Below are positions 8,584-19,446 of a DNA stretch of 64,000 nucleotides, piece after piece. A program made the position numbers and the translations under genes. Every line of letters starts with the position of its first letter. Within the stretch, counting starts at the first letter, position 1. This stretch comes from Kappaphycus alvarezii (lineage: Eukaryota; Rhodophyta; Florideophyceae; Gigartinales; Solieriaceae). The notes under the pieces are model-generated. The model was not told where the DNA came from, searched no databases, and worked only from the letters and a program-made list of their open reading frames with translations. The DNA lies in the NCBI GenBank assembly GCA_002205965.3, contig NADL03000609.1, positions 62,001-126,000 on the forward strand. Reading direction: 5' to 3'.

Positions 8584-9961
8584 TCCGACCGATCACTGAA
8601 GACGAAGTCCTTGGCGCTATCACGGCTTTTAAACCAGGATCCTCTCCCGGAGGCTCAGGTGTAAAGCCTTGCCACTGTAGAATTGCTAAGATGTCCATCC
8701 TCATCGGGAATTCAGGCTTTTTGGCAGCTCTTACGAGACTTATTATGTTCTAGCAACTGGAAAGCACCAGCCGTTCTCGCTCCTTGGATCGCTGGTGCTC
8801 CACTTACCCCGTTGGCGAAGAAGGACATGTCGCCCAGGCCAATCGCCGTTGGGGAGACGCTGCGCAGGTTAGTCGGTAGTTGCTTAATGAAGCGAGTGTC
8901 CGAGAAGGCGGCAGACTACCTCCAACCTCTCCAAGTGGGTATCGCCACAAAGTCGGGTACCGACACAGTCGTGCACGGAATCCGACGAGTCGTCCAGGAG
9001 TACGGCAGTAACCCAGCATATGGGTTATTGACTGTCGATCTCAAGAACGCTTTTAATATGTGCAGCAGACCCGCTTTTCTGACCGCGGTGAGACAGCTAT
9101 TCCCAGAGTTACAGCCTTGGGTCTCATATTGCTATGCAAACGAGCCCGCATTCCTGTGGATAGGTAGTCACACAATAAGAAGCGTCTGCGGGACCCAACA
9201 GGGAGACAATCTTGGAGGCCTCCTCTTCGACCTGGTGCTGCACCCTATTATCCTCAAAATACAAGAACTCTTCAGTTCAGAAAGGGGAGAACAGAGACTT
9301 GGCAAAGTTGTTACTTCAACTGTGGTACCACGATGACGGGTACATTATCGGGCGCCACGACCAACTCGTCAAAGCCATCGAAGTACTTCGCTCCGTGGAT
9401 GCTGAAAGCCGAGGACTGCACTTGTCGCTGCCGAAGTGCACCGTCTGGTGGCCTACAGCCCCTCCAGGGTCAGCACAGAGTCTCTACCCAGACGGGATTA
9501 AGCAAGAGTACAGCGAGGGTACTTCCGTCCTGAACGCCCCCGTCGGTACTAAGGAATACACCACACGGTCCTTTACGAACCATGTCTCATCCCTCAGACC
9601 ATTCCTCGAGACCATTGCTGACCTTGAGAATAGGCAAGTGGCATTCCAGCTACTGCGTAACTGTTTTGGCGTTTGCAAAGTAGGCTATTTGTTGCGGGTA
9701 GTGCCCCCGTCTTGCACTGGAGAAGGAGCGGAAGAGTTCGACAGGATGATGGAGGACTGTGTTCGAAAATTGGCAGGGGGAGTACTGGATTCGGAAGTAT
9801 TCCGAGAACTCCAGCTGCCGGTCACACCAAAGGACAAGAAAAAACCATCTCTTGGGATCGGACTCACCTCCGCGAAGAACATCGCGGCTGCGGCGTTCTT
9901 GGCTTCTAGCTCATCATCTAGCAAGCTTTGCAAGAGCTCCCAACGCCTATTAAGGAGCTAG
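8584..9961 (+). pseudogene. LINE-A reverse transcriptase, copy 1
   Basis: RT used for target-primed reverse transcription. It starts with FRPITEDEVLGAI, then RPIAVGETLRRLVG (motif 2), LLTVDLKNAFN (first catalytic Asp), a GTQQGDNLGG loop (motif B) and, after a shift into the 9212-9961 frame, LWYHDDGYIIG at 9326-9337 (motif C). Thumb-like helices and the LNAPVGT motif follow. At least two frameshifts (about 8.68 and 9.33 kb) break the ORF. The active-site box is Y-H-D-D where most non-LTR elements have Y/F-A-D-D; copy 2 has the same variant. Confidence 0.85.
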
Positions 9962-9969
9962 GGAACATA

Positions 9970-10932
9970 CGAAGCAGCTGCAGATGCCCATCGGAGGTGG
10001 TCGACCTCTTGCCTGCCGTCTAGGATTATCCCGTTCAGTGTAATTTGCTCGCAAAAAACACCATCGCAAAAGACGCTGACGGACGCAATCCATGAAGCAG
10101 TGCAAGAACGAATTCCTCTTGGGGATTCGAGGAGGCAGGCGTTTCGCGCGTCTATGGCCCTCCCGGGAGCCAAGGAATGGGTGTATTGTCCCCCATGCCC
10201 CGGACTACAGACAAGCATTGACCCTCGAGAATTCTCGGTGTGGCTTCAATACTACTGTCAAGTCCCACTTTTTCACCCTGGCACGCCATGCCCGAGAAGG
10301 AATTGCCCGGACACACTCGATGTACATGGCGATCATCTGATGCACTGCTTGCATGGAGCCCAAAGGATCAACCGACACGATCGCCAAGTAACCCTTCTCG
10401 CGAAAGACCTGGCAAGAGCTGCTCGTCATCCTGTTGTAGAGCCACGCCATGGTCTCCACCGCACGAGACCAGACATCCAGGCAATGGGAAGCAGCGGAGG
10501 GACCGACTTTTTTGATGTTACCTTCGTGAATCCCCTCGCTCCCTCCAACAGAAGAGTAGGGCCTTCAACCCGATGTCCTCTCTGAATGCGGCGCGAAATG
10601 CAAAGCAGAGAAGATATCAATCCTTTATCGCGACCTCCACCAGAGGTAGGCTCGTGCCTGTGCCAATCTCCACTCTTGGAGGTTGGCACCCGGATGCATG
10701 TGCAGTGCTAAATGACGTGGCAGAAGAACGTGGCTGTGAGGGCACTGGAGACGTACGGAAAGGTTCGGGGGGTTTTGATGCAAAGGCACGCTGCAGCAGC
10801 CGTCATGTCCAATGCGGCCTGCTTGATGGCTGGCCTGAAGGTAGCATTTTAGGGAGCGTAGTTCCTTCCCCATTACGGTGTCGGTATACCCTTTTTGAGT
10901 CGATTGTGGTTGTCTGGAAAACCATGGGATAG
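9970..10932 (+). pseudogene. LINE-A zinc module, REL endonuclease and tail, copy 1
   Basis: The 10100-10585 frame has a Cys/His cluster (C-P-P-C, then C-P-R-R-N-C, DVHGDH and MHC), a basic linker, then TRPDIQAM and FFDVTFVNP. The order CCHC, R-P-D, D-V-T is that of the PD-(D/E)xK-like endonuclease at the C-terminus of R2/CRE/NeSL-type LINEs; it nicks the target DNA. The 10573-10932 frame continues with RRYQSFIATS and PISTLGGWHPDA, the conserved tail. A frameshift joins the two. The endonuclease residues are all present. Confidence 0.82.
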
Positions 10933-11084
10933 ATCGGCATACCTTCCAAGAGTAAAACACCCAAACGTTCCCCTTAGAGTGTACAAGTACAGAGGACTCC
11001 CACCTGTCCATTACTTCTGCTTGGTAAAGTCTTCTTCTTCCATTACTCGCAGTAAACCGACCTACTACCAACTGCCCACTCAAG

Positions 11085-11360
11085 CCCCTTAACCATGCTC
11101 TCCTGGGCAAGGACACTCGCTTTGCCGAGTTAATACGTTCCAAGGGTCCTGGGCATCGCTTCATTGCCCTTCCATTCTCCACGTTGGGAGGCTGGCACCC
11201 TTCCGCTCGGGACTTCGCCAACCGGGTTGCGATTGGCATTGCCGCACGGGCAGCCATTCCGATCGCTGATGCGCAGCGAACATTGTTCGCTCGTCACGCG
11301 GCGAGACTCGTCCAGAATAACGGTAGTTGTTTGCTGGAAGGAGTTTTGAGCGACACTTAG
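11085..11360 (+). pseudogene. C-terminal tail of a further REL LINE
   Basis: An open 91-codon stretch ending in TAG, too short for an ATG-based ORF. It reads PLNHALLGKDTRFAEL, then LPFSTLGGWHPSA and an Ala/Arg-rich helix, ending LLEGVLSDT. It is homologous to the LINE-A tail (PISTLGGWHPDA) but clearly divergent, so it comes from a related lineage. Only the last 90 residues remain, a typical 5'-truncated insertion. Confidence 0.65.
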
Positions 11361-11559
11361 GCCGCAACTTGAAATTGTGTATACAGTGTATTCCAGAGAA
11401 CCTCCGTTCCGAGGGTATGTACAGTAAGTGGTTACCCTACTTACAGTAGTCCTAGTGTGCGATTGCTCTTAGCAGGAAAATTAAGTATACCAACCCATTC
11501 AAGTAAACCCAATTTAACCCATTGAAACTGTACTACAAGACCTCCCTGTACCGTACATG
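11361..11559. other. Short spacer, no gene seen
   Basis: Between the LINE tail and the LINE-B 3' end. It contains GTGTATACAGTG and TACTTACAGTAG palindrome-like words but no coding signal. Confidence 0.5.
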
Positions 11560-12090
11560 GTGGTAGATCTTTATTTGTCATACAATGTCGCACAGAGGCG
11601 TGCGGAGGGTATTTATAAATTAACTACGGATGCGGGCGGCGGGTAGAAACTTGTCGCGCCTGCATTATTTGGAGACTAAATGCAAAACGGGTAACGAAGT
11701 CGCGGAGCTCCTGATGAGGGGAGGAACCGCGACGAGAAGCAGCGAAGGAAGCAAGGCGGCGGAAAAAAGCCTTACCGTCGTCGCCCAAGGCGCCATAGAT
11801 ATCAATCCCGACGGGGGAGAGGAGGATATCGTTTCGGTTGCAGTAAGTGCCGTAATGACGATGTTTCTCGCGCTCTGCGAGTGTCGCGGCGGCGCCGGCA
11901 GTAACCGTACTTGGCGAAATGTGGCGGCGTGCGGAGGGGTGGGCAACAGTAACATGAGGTATAGTAACAACCCTATGGGCGTCAAAACCAGACACCACAA
12001 ACATCCCCTCTACTTTTACGTTGGCCTCGGTCCGCCCTACGTTTTCTCTCCGTTGTGTTCCGTTTATTCCAGTAGGAAGCATTCACCATA
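11560..12090 (-). mobile_element. LINE-B 3' fragment, copy 1
   Basis: On the minus strand the 12082-11624 frame reads VTVAHPSARRHISPSTV, a LAEREKHRHY helix, LLSPVGIDIYGALGDDG and RRGSSPHQELRDF. It is the end of an REL endonuclease domain (the D-V-T-V-x-x-P-S motif with the Asp altered) plus the C-terminal tail. It is followed by a conserved 3' UTR ending AATAAAGATCTACCACCA. An inverted near-copy lies at 19447-19890; others are at 38030 and 55305. The sequence upstream of the endonuclease is missing, so the copy is 5' truncated. Confidence 0.72.
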
Positions 12091-12217
12091 ATAAATCGGA
12101 TGCCAAACCCACCGTTTATATTTATTACAATTTCTCCATTTGAGATACCGTAGCTAGAACAAATCGAACCATTTGCTGCTTCACCACAGTTACGTTAGTA
12201 AAATTTCACCCCATCAC

Positions 12218-12268
12218 CATGGTGGTAGATCTTTATGGGTTGTACAATGTCGCACAGAGGCGCCATCA
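12218..12268 (-). mobile_element. LINE-B extreme 3' end
   Basis: About 50 bp matching only the last bases of LINE-B (GGTGGTAGATCTTTAT on the plus strand, then the GCACAGAGGCG word). It is a severely 5'-truncated insertion. Confidence 0.55.
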
Positions 12269-12499
12269 CCATAAATGTTCACCCATCACCAACAACCACA
12301 CAATATAGCCAGGTCACCCGTTAAAGCCGCACTCTTCTTCACTCTGATTTCAAGCTCTACCACCGCCATGATCCACACCATCCTCATTTCCCATTCAGCA
12401 ACACTTCCCCGAAACCTCAAACCATTATTTACCCCTCCTGTATCCCCCTCCCCCTTTACCCTTCCCTACGCACTCATCTTCTTCCTCATCTTTCCCAAC

Positions 12500-13225
12500 C
12501 TCCGCATCACATCCCACTCTCCAAATGAACCTCCTGTACCTATACCCATTCTCGTAGAATCTGCCGCCCTCCTCCTCATAATTTCTGGGCACTTTTGTTT
12601 CGACATTCTCTTCCAACTTTTCGCCCCTCTGGGCATCAACCACTTTGCCATCCCTTTCCCCAGCTCGTACGTCCTATCCCCGACCGCCCTCGATCTCAAA
12701 CACGCAAATCCGTTCATCCTCCTCTCTTGACAGTGCAACTGTCACGGCCTGCGCGGCATCTACCTCTTCACCAAACGCTACCCCTCCCCAACACCCACAG
12801 CCCTATCCTCCCACCTACCTTACCCCGTCCACTACCTCCTCGCGTGCTCCCAGGTCAACTTTGTCGCACACGTCTCGGATCTGGGCCCCCGCTACTTTCG
12901 GTTTCGTTCAATAATGGCCCGTGCAGAAACAGGATTTCAAACTGCATGCCAGCGCGAAGATGGTGCGAATTGTTCTCATTCTGGTGTTTGTGAATTTTCA
13001 GAGAGGAGGATGAAGGAGGTTGTGTGTTTGAGCTCGAGGGCAGTCGGGGATATGATGTAGGAGCTGGAGAAAGGGATGGGCCTACGGTTACTGCCCAGGG
13101 GGGCGAGAAGCTTGAATAGAATGTCGAAAGAGAAGTGCACAGAAATTGAAAGGAGGGGGCTGCAGATTCTATGAGGATGGGGCAGATGCTTCCAGGATGG
13201 GTGTGGGTAATGTGTATCTGGAATG
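12500..13225. repeat. Inverted repeat with coding-like arms
   Basis: The arms, about 12500-12735 and 12998-13225, are reverse complements at roughly 80 percent identity, with about 260 bp between. In the minus strand of the left arm and the plus strand of the right arm the same protein-like reading appears (SRAVGD, then KGM, then LMPRGAKSW or LLPRGARSL). An old sequence was thus duplicated head to head. No family is recognised. The C/T-rich left arm explains the long plus-strand frame over it, which I do not call. Confidence 0.6.
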
Positions 13226-13600
13226 CGAAGTCACGTCTAAAAAGCTATTTTACAACTTGGTGAGGTCCTTTTGCTATACCACAGGCCGCAACGAGTCATT
13301 CCAGACCATTTACCTCACCAACAATCAGCACCGCCACCTGTTTTACCGCGATTTGTACAAGGATTTTTCCAAGGTGGACAAGGAACTTGCAAACTGGGTC
13401 ATCGTCTCCATATCCTTCTACACTAGGCACCACCCAGCAAGCGGCGTGCTGAGCGCACAGCACTTCCTGTGAATAGAGTGGATTTAGGCAGTGACTTCTG
13501 ACGCAAGAAAAATCCTTCCCTTGCTGCACTTACTGCAACCTCTTTTTCTTACCTCGTCGGTGCTATCACTTTATTGAGCAGTTCTTACGCGCAGGTAGCT
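13226..13600. other. Spacer with one unassigned ORF
   Basis: The plus frame 13146-13472 is open for 108 codons and its second half (QTIYLTNNQHRHLFYRDLY) looks protein-like, but it matches no family I know. Nothing else is visible before LINE-A copy 2. Confidence 0.3.
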
Positions 13601-13819
13601 TTTCGACCTTAACGCTCTCCCCTTCCATACTAGACTGCCCTTCTTCAACCTTCATTCTACCACGCTCTGCGCCTGCCCTAGAATCCCTCAGCGTCTTCCC
13701 TGCTACACCTAGCGTGACCAAAGCTTTACTCGACAAGCACCCCAACATGCACCGGATCATGAAACCCGCACGCTACCTCTCTCGACGAAGAACATTCCTC
13801 GGGATTTAGATAATTTACT

Positions 13820-15190
13820 GAAGATGTCTTGCGCGCCATCCAAGCCTCTAAACCGGGTTCCGGTGCTAGTGGCTCGGATTTAAGCCATGCAACCTCGTCA
13901 AACTCTTGCGAGATTCCTCCTCCACGCAGGCGGGATTTCGACAGGCTATTACAAAATTGGTCAATGTGATAGCCTCTGGACGAACTCTCGTTACACTTGC
14001 TCCGTGGATCGCAGGAGCCCACTCACGTCACTGGCAAAAAAGGACGGGCCCCGAGGCCGATTGCGGTCGGAGAGACGCTGTGTAGGCTCTTCTGAAGCTA
14101 TCTACGGCGAAGAGTGCCCAAGAAAGCTGCACCACAATTCCAGCCTCTTCAAGTTGGGTTAGCAACAAGAGCCGGGACGGACACCGTGGTGCACACTACG
14201 CGAAGAATGGTACAAGCATTCGGAAAGAAGGCAGGCTACTCATTGCTCTCTGTCGACCTCAAGAATGCTTTCAACCTCTGCAGCCGATCCTCGTTCCTCC
14301 AATCCGTTAAAGATCTGTGCCCCGAGCTCCTTCCATGGGTGCAGTATTGCTATGCTAAAGAGCCAGCTTATCTATGGGTAGGCTCCAAGACCATGCGGAG
14401 CGTGGTTGGAACCCGACTGGGCGACACCTGGGTGGGCTGTTTTCCAACCTAGTCCTGCATCCCTTCATGCTGAGAATACTGGATTTGCTGTCCTCTAACT
14501 AGGATGGCGTCAGAGAGGTAGGGCAGTTCCTACTACAGCTATGGTATCATGACGACTGATATATCATAGGAAATCCATAAGCAGCTACTGAGAGCAATAG
14601 AAGTCCTCTCGTCGTCATAATCCACAGACCGCGGCCTTCATCTGTCAATGACAAAGTTCAAGGTTCAGTGGCCTACTGCGCTACCGCCGTCCGTCCGTCC
14701 AAGAGCTTTATCTAGCCGGCCTAAAGCAAGTGTATAGCGAAGGAACTCACATTCTTAACGCGCCCAAAGGGTTCGACGGCAGTCATGCAGCGGGACTTCT
14801 ACGAACAAGTCGAGTCCCGCAAACCTTTCCTGGCAACAATTGCCGATCTCGACGACACACAAGTGGCCATTCAACTCCTCCGAAATTGCCCTGGCGTCCG
14901 CAGGGTCGCCTACTTGTTACGCGTCGTTCATCCATCTAGTACAACGAAGGCGCCAAGTACTTCGACGAGATGATCGAGAAACGCTTCCGAACTCTGGCCG
15001 GAGGCGTCCTAGACCGTGAAGTCTTTCGAGAACTCTAGCTCGCAGTGAAACTGCTGAAACCCAAGGAACCATTGCTGGGGATAGGTCTCACGTCGCCGCG
15101 CGACATTTCCGCTGCCGCTTTCCTCCCCCCTTGTGTCGCTGCTGATACCCTCGGCAGCTCCATATTACCAACTTCGGTATGACCGCTGAG
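13820..15190 (+). pseudogene. LINE-A reverse transcriptase, copy 2
   Basis: RT readable across frames: PRPIAVGETLCRL near 14.06 kb; the 14114-14452 frame with FQPLQVGLATRAGTDTVVH, LLSVDLKNAFNLCSR (catalytic Asp) and the altered loop GTRLGDT (motif B Gln lost); then YHDD at 14545-14556 followed at once by a stop; then HILNAPKG and LLRNCPGVRRVAYLLRVV. Frameshifts and nonsense codons show it is dead. The YHDD box agrees with copy 1. Confidence 0.8.
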
Positions 15191-15221
15191 CACATACAAA
15201 GATGCAGCCGACGCCTATAGG

Positions 15222-15960
15222 GTGTGGTCTGCCTCTTGTCCGCCGTGGAAGATAGTTCCCTTCAGCGACTTTTGCTTCAACAACTCACCCTCGCAAAAGA
15301 AGCTGACGGATGCAATTCACGAAACAGCTCAAGAACTCATATCCCCTGGCGACAGCAGGAAACAAGCTTTTCGCTCTTCGATGGGCCTTCCTGGTGCTAA
15401 ACAATGGCTATACTGCCCACCATGCCCGGGCCTTAAGACACAAATTGCTCCTAAAGCTTTCTCCGTCTGGCTCCAATATTATTTCCAGGTACCGTTCTTC
15501 GCCTCCAAAACCTGTGCCTCAAGAACAACAACCGGGAACCCTGGACATCTTCGGCGACCACCTCATGCACTGCTTGCATGGCTGAGAGCGAATCGAGCGT
15601 CACGACTACCAGGCTACGGTCCTCACATCGGACTTCGCAAAGGCAGCGTGACACCCGGTCATGGAGCCCCGTCCCAATGGCCAACACCGCACAAGGCAAG
15701 GCATCAAGGCTACAGGGAGCACCAGAGGGGCTGCTTTCTCGACGTTACATTCGTCAATCCACTTGCTCCCTCCAACATACAAGCCCGTTGCTTCAACCCC
15801 TTGATATCTCTGAGCACCGCCAAAGCGTCAAAGTTCAGGAGGTACAAAGACTTCATCACCACGCATGCCAGGTCCCGACTGATCCAGTGCTGATATCCAC
15901 CCTTGGCGGGTAGCACCCGGACGCAATCACGGTGCTCACAGACGTGGCTATACACGTCAC
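15222..15960 (+). pseudogene. LINE-A REL endonuclease, copy 2
   Basis: The frame opens with VPFSDFCFNN, then LTDAIHETAQ, MGLPGAKQWLYCPPCPG (zinc-module Cys pair), GDHLMHCLHG in a shifted frame, and FLDVTFVNPLAP, which holds the catalytic Asp-Val region. The tail RRYKDFITTHARSRLI continues to about 15890. The R-P-D motif is blurred by indels near 15.68 kb. Homologous positions match copy 1 throughout. Confidence 0.75.
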
Positions 15961-16144
15961 CATATGAGCTATAGAGACCTTTGGGTGGGTGCGATCTTTC
16001 TTTACGCAAAGAGACGCTGCGGAGACGGTTTCGTCCAACGCAGCATACCTTACAGCTGGCATCACAACCAGCCCTGCTCGGTAGAAGAAGAGAGGATTTA
16101 CCAAGCAGGAAAGGGGGGGCTAGCGGCCCTCAAAAGGGAAAAAT

Positions 16145-17125
16145 CTATCCGAGCCAGGAGCGGTGAGTTGTCGTCGGTTGATCGCGACAGAAGTTCGTTG
16201 TTGTGTGAGCGAACTGATAATCGTGAACAAGCGATCGCGCTCGGGCAGGGCTACTGCCTTTCCGTAGAGCGATGTACTCAGCAATTCTGGACAGACCTCG
16301 TTCGGCACCGGGACCGGCAGACCCGTATATATCGAAAGCCATCGGTGGAAGTCGATACGTAGTTCGCGCAGAGGTGGCCATAGCGGAGAGATTTCGCGCG
16401 CTCAGATGCAGTAAGGGCAGCGAGGGGCGTGAATCCGCTGTTGGGCGTATGGAGCGGAGTGGGGGCTGATGACAGTGACGTCGTAGCCCTGCGGGACGGG
16501 AGAGAACTGGACATCATCGATGTAGATGTCGAGGCGGCGGCGGAGTTGGAGGGTCGGGGCAAGTCTTGCGGGAAGGTCCATTCCGGACAGGGCGAATCCC
16601 AATTGATAAGCGTGATACCTCGGAAATGAGGCGGTCGCGAACACAATTGTGGCGCCGAATGGAGCCGTCGGCGCAGGGACAGACAGAGGCGGTGTCCGTA
16701 GGAATCCAGGGTGGGGACAGTGCGGAAGTGGGCGGCGGCGCAATAGGTGCAGGGTTGTGTGCCAGAGAAGATGGGGACACCAAGACGGAGGCAAACCATG
16801 GTTCGCCAGACTTCAGGAGCGGCCCGGGTACCGAGATGGCTCTGCGGGAGGTTGTGAAAGGGACGGGGGGTGGGAAGAAGAGGCGGAAGCTAGGCGGCGG
16901 AGTAGCCGGGAGCCTTCGGGGAGGAGAGGTCGACGGAAGAGAGAAGTTTGGCGCGAAGCGCCTTTGAGATCTCAGCAGTAGCGGTTGTCTGGAAGTCAGA
17001 CAGGCCGGGGGAAGAAGAGGCGCGGAGGCCAGCAAGGACGGCGGGGGGGAGAAACTGTCGGGAGGCTGTATTTGGCCCGGATAGAGGCGAGAGACGTTGA
17101 GATCAAGGGCGAGACGTCGAAGCAA
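16145..17125 (-). pseudogene. LINE-C zinc module, REL endonuclease and tail
   Basis: The minus-strand frames 16799-16278 and 16794-16402 contain CTYCAA, then LDSYGHRLC (zinc module), RLDIYIDD (the place of R-P-D) and GYDVTVISP (catalytic D-V-T-V). The 16381-16145 frame gives the tail YRLPPMAFDIYGSAGPG. The Pro of R-P-D is replaced by Leu, so nuclease function is doubtful. Several frameshifts. Confidence 0.65.
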
Positions 17126-17399
17126 TCACCGAGGAGGCGAAGAAGTGGGTAGGAGGAGAGAACAGAGCCAGCGTAGCATGCCTCTGCGATGGTTTCGGTT
17201 AGGGGCAGTCCGAGCCCTCCCATACGGTGGAAGCTGGGCGGTGAGCCAGGCACTGTCTGGGAGACGACGGTGCATGTCTTCGAACACCCTTCGCATTCCA
17301 GAGTCAAAGGTTTGAGCTCCGGAAAGGTGCTGCGGCGGGGTGCAGCGAAGAACATAGATCAGGCGGCAGGAACTGGCACAGTGTCTCAGTAGTTGGTAG

Positions 17400-18430
17400 C
17401 CCAGTTGAGGGTCATTCAATCCGGAGATGCGCGACCAAACCTCGGAAATGGCATGTACGCGGGAGGCAAGAAAAGACTGGCAGCTTTGAGGGGTGCCGAT
17501 TGGGGATCCGAGGACTGTCACGGAATTGTGGGAACGTATCGTGCAGGGTATGGCACACCGAAGGGACGTGGGGAGGGATCCGGGCCAGGACGCCATAGCG
17601 TTGTTTCACCATGTTGATAGAGAACCCGAGTGGCTTTCCACGATCTGAGATGAAGCGGAGAACCTCAGAAGCGAGGTTGACAGGGACGATGACGGTACCG
17701 TCGTCGGCGAACCAAGCGTTTAGGCGTATGGCGGGAAAGCGTGATGAGAGCTGGGTACCAATGGATGGATGCCAAGGGCAAACAGGATGCTTCCGAGCGG
17801 ATCTCCCTGGTGGGTGCCTGTGCGACTGTGCAGGATGTGTGAACCGAACATGAGCGTGGAATCACCTCCATACAAGTAGTGCACAAACCGGGCGAGGTCG
17901 GGGATATGCTTGGCCGTCTCGAGCAGAATGTTGTGGCGCTCGATTTTGTTGAACGCGTTTGACGCGTCAATTTGAAGGAGGGAAGCTGGCGCTGTCAGGG
18001 CGGGTGGAGAAAAGCCGTGTCGCATGAATGATGGCTTCTGTTCCGTGGCGGACTCCGACGGCGAGCTGGTGAGGAAGGAAATAAGAGACGACGGTGGTTG
18101 TGTAGACAAGCGCCGAACGACGAGGCGGCAGATGAAGCGTCGGAGAACCGTACCCATGGCGATGGGGCGGAGACTGTCGCCGCGGGCCTTTGGGATGCCG
18201 AGTAGGGTAGCCCCGGCGAAGAGATGACGGAGCTCAGTTGGGACGGCCGTCCACGGCAGAGTTCACAAAGACTGTGAGCTGAGACAGGGCGGAGCGATCT
18301 TCGGTATCACCGCCTGGTGCATGGGAGAGGGATTTGAGACGGATGTGCGGAGGCCATCAGGGCCCGGAGAGCTGTGGTGTGGTAGGAAGGCGAGCTGACG
18401 GCGAACCTCGGCCTCCGTAAGTTAGGTAGT
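17400..18430 (-). pseudogene. LINE-C reverse transcriptase
   Basis: On the minus strand: SSPGPDGLR near 18.37 kb, LRPIAMGTVLRRFICRLV (motif 2), LQIDASNAFNKIERH (catalytic Asp), GTHQGDPLGSILFALGIHPL (motif B, intact) and FADDGTVIV at 17700-17711 (motif C). Then VTVLGSPIGTPQ and a helical thumb with LLRHCASSCRLIYVL. Frames change between these motifs, so no full-length product is possible as sequenced, yet every RT active-site motif is preserved. Confidence 0.78.
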
Positions 18431-18589
18431 ACCTCATGACCCGGTCTCATCTCCAGACTCTCCATTACATGTACATGGTAATACAGCATGAAACATGGCC
18501 CAGTGAAAAATGGATAAAATTATTTTCGATGATTAGTAGATACTGAACGCATTAAACTTCTTCTATTCACAATAAATAAAAAAGGGGGA

Positions 18590-19320
18590 AATTTAAGGTG
18601 TTCTTAAACCATGAAAAATATGGTCAGCTGTTCCCTGAGGGATTTCGTGATGTGGGTAAAGGCTTACAACGTAAAGAATTGGCGGGAAGCCGTCAGAACG
18701 ATAGAAAACTGACTGGAGGCCGGCCAACAGGCACGCCGCATCGGACATCGCTACCGCTGCGGCATGAAGCTGTGTTAAGACTTGTTTGACCTTTGCGTAG
18801 GTCTCCCTTGCCCTCTTAGCGACGTTGCGTGCGGCGTTGGTTAACACCGCGTGGGCTTCCGGGTGCCACTCTCCGAGGGTAGAGATAGTGACGGGCACAG
18901 CCTACTTTGGGCGGAAGACAAGATAAAGGACTCGTATCTTCTGTGTTTCGCCGTTATTACTGCGTTAAGCGAGGTGGGAGGGTTGAAAGTCCGTAATCTC
19001 CTATTGAAGGGCGCTAAGTGGTTGACGACGGTGACATCGAAGAAGTCTGTTCCGCCAGATCGTCTCATTGCGCGAATACCAGGTCTTGTGCGGTGGAACC
19101 CTTCTCCTGGCTCGATGACTGGATGTCGCGCAGCTTTCTTGAGATCGCTCGCAATAAATGAGCCTGACGGTCATGTCTTCGCGTCCTTTTGCCCCTGTGC
19201 AAGCAGTGCAACAGATGATCGCAGAAACAGTCGAGAGTTTCGGGGCAGTCCCGCTTGGTGTATGGTGTTTACGGAGGGAAAAGCGGGACTTGGCAGTAGT
19301 ATTGGAACCACGTAAAGAGT
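18590..19320 (-). pseudogene. LINE-A-type REL endonuclease and tail fragment
   Basis: From about 19270 leftward on the minus strand: a zinc module (DCPETLDCFCDHLLHCLH), TDFFDVTVVNHLAPFNRR (catalytic region), RRYESFILSSAQSRL, then ISTLGEWHPEAHAVL and the Ala-rich tail SDAACLLAG. The RT part is missing, so this is a 5'-truncated insertion. Frame changes occur near 19.07 and 18.89 kb. The R-P-D motif is damaged (AQDLVFAQ). Confidence 0.7.
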
Positions 19321-19446
19321 TTCTCTTGGTTCAATGAATACTTAATGCATTAAAATTCTTCTTTTTCTTCTTTCTTCAATGCCGGTTTTTAAGGCCCGGA
19401 GATGGGATGATAAAAATAATTTAAATAAAGGGTTCTCCTTATAGTA

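Larger units (their letters stand above)
8230..10975 (+). mobile_element. LINE-A copy 1 (REL-type non-LTR element)
   Basis: A pre-RT region, RT, Cys/His zinc module, REL endonuclease and a conserved tail lie in one order on the plus strand across several frames. No apurinic-type endonuclease precedes RT. ORF1 is absent, so the copy is 5' truncated. The 3' end (from about 10905) recurs at 47040-47105 and, inverted, at 60240-60290. Confidence 0.82.
13600..15960 (+). mobile_element. LINE-A copy 2
   Basis: Same order as copy 1: pre-RT segment (SLSVFPATPSV), RT, zinc module, REL endonuclease and tail (LAGS in place of LGGW at about 15.9 kb). Many frameshifts and stops. Sequence resembling its region around 13.62-13.69 kb recurs at 57810-57870. 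Confidence 0.78.
16120..18430 (-). mobile_element. LINE-C (REL-type), minus strand
   Basis: A separate REL-LINE lineage: RT from about 18430 to 17400, then zinc module, endonuclease and tail to about 16120. It is GC-rich compared with its surroundings, riddled with indels, and has no ORF1. Its tail (AFDIYGSAGPG and RKGSSPARARSL) is related to that of LINE-B (GIDIYGALGDDG and RRGSSP). Confidence 0.72.

Noticed and set aside
12275..12730. 151-codon plus-strand ORF with hydrophobic stretches
   Set aside because: C/T-rich strand of the inverted repeat; the opposite strand carries the conserved reading.
16566..16981. Long plus-strand ORFs rich in Gly and Arg at 16.4-17.0 kb
   Set aside because: Shadows of the GC-rich LINE-C endonuclease region on the minus strand, which has the zinc and D-V-T-V motifs.
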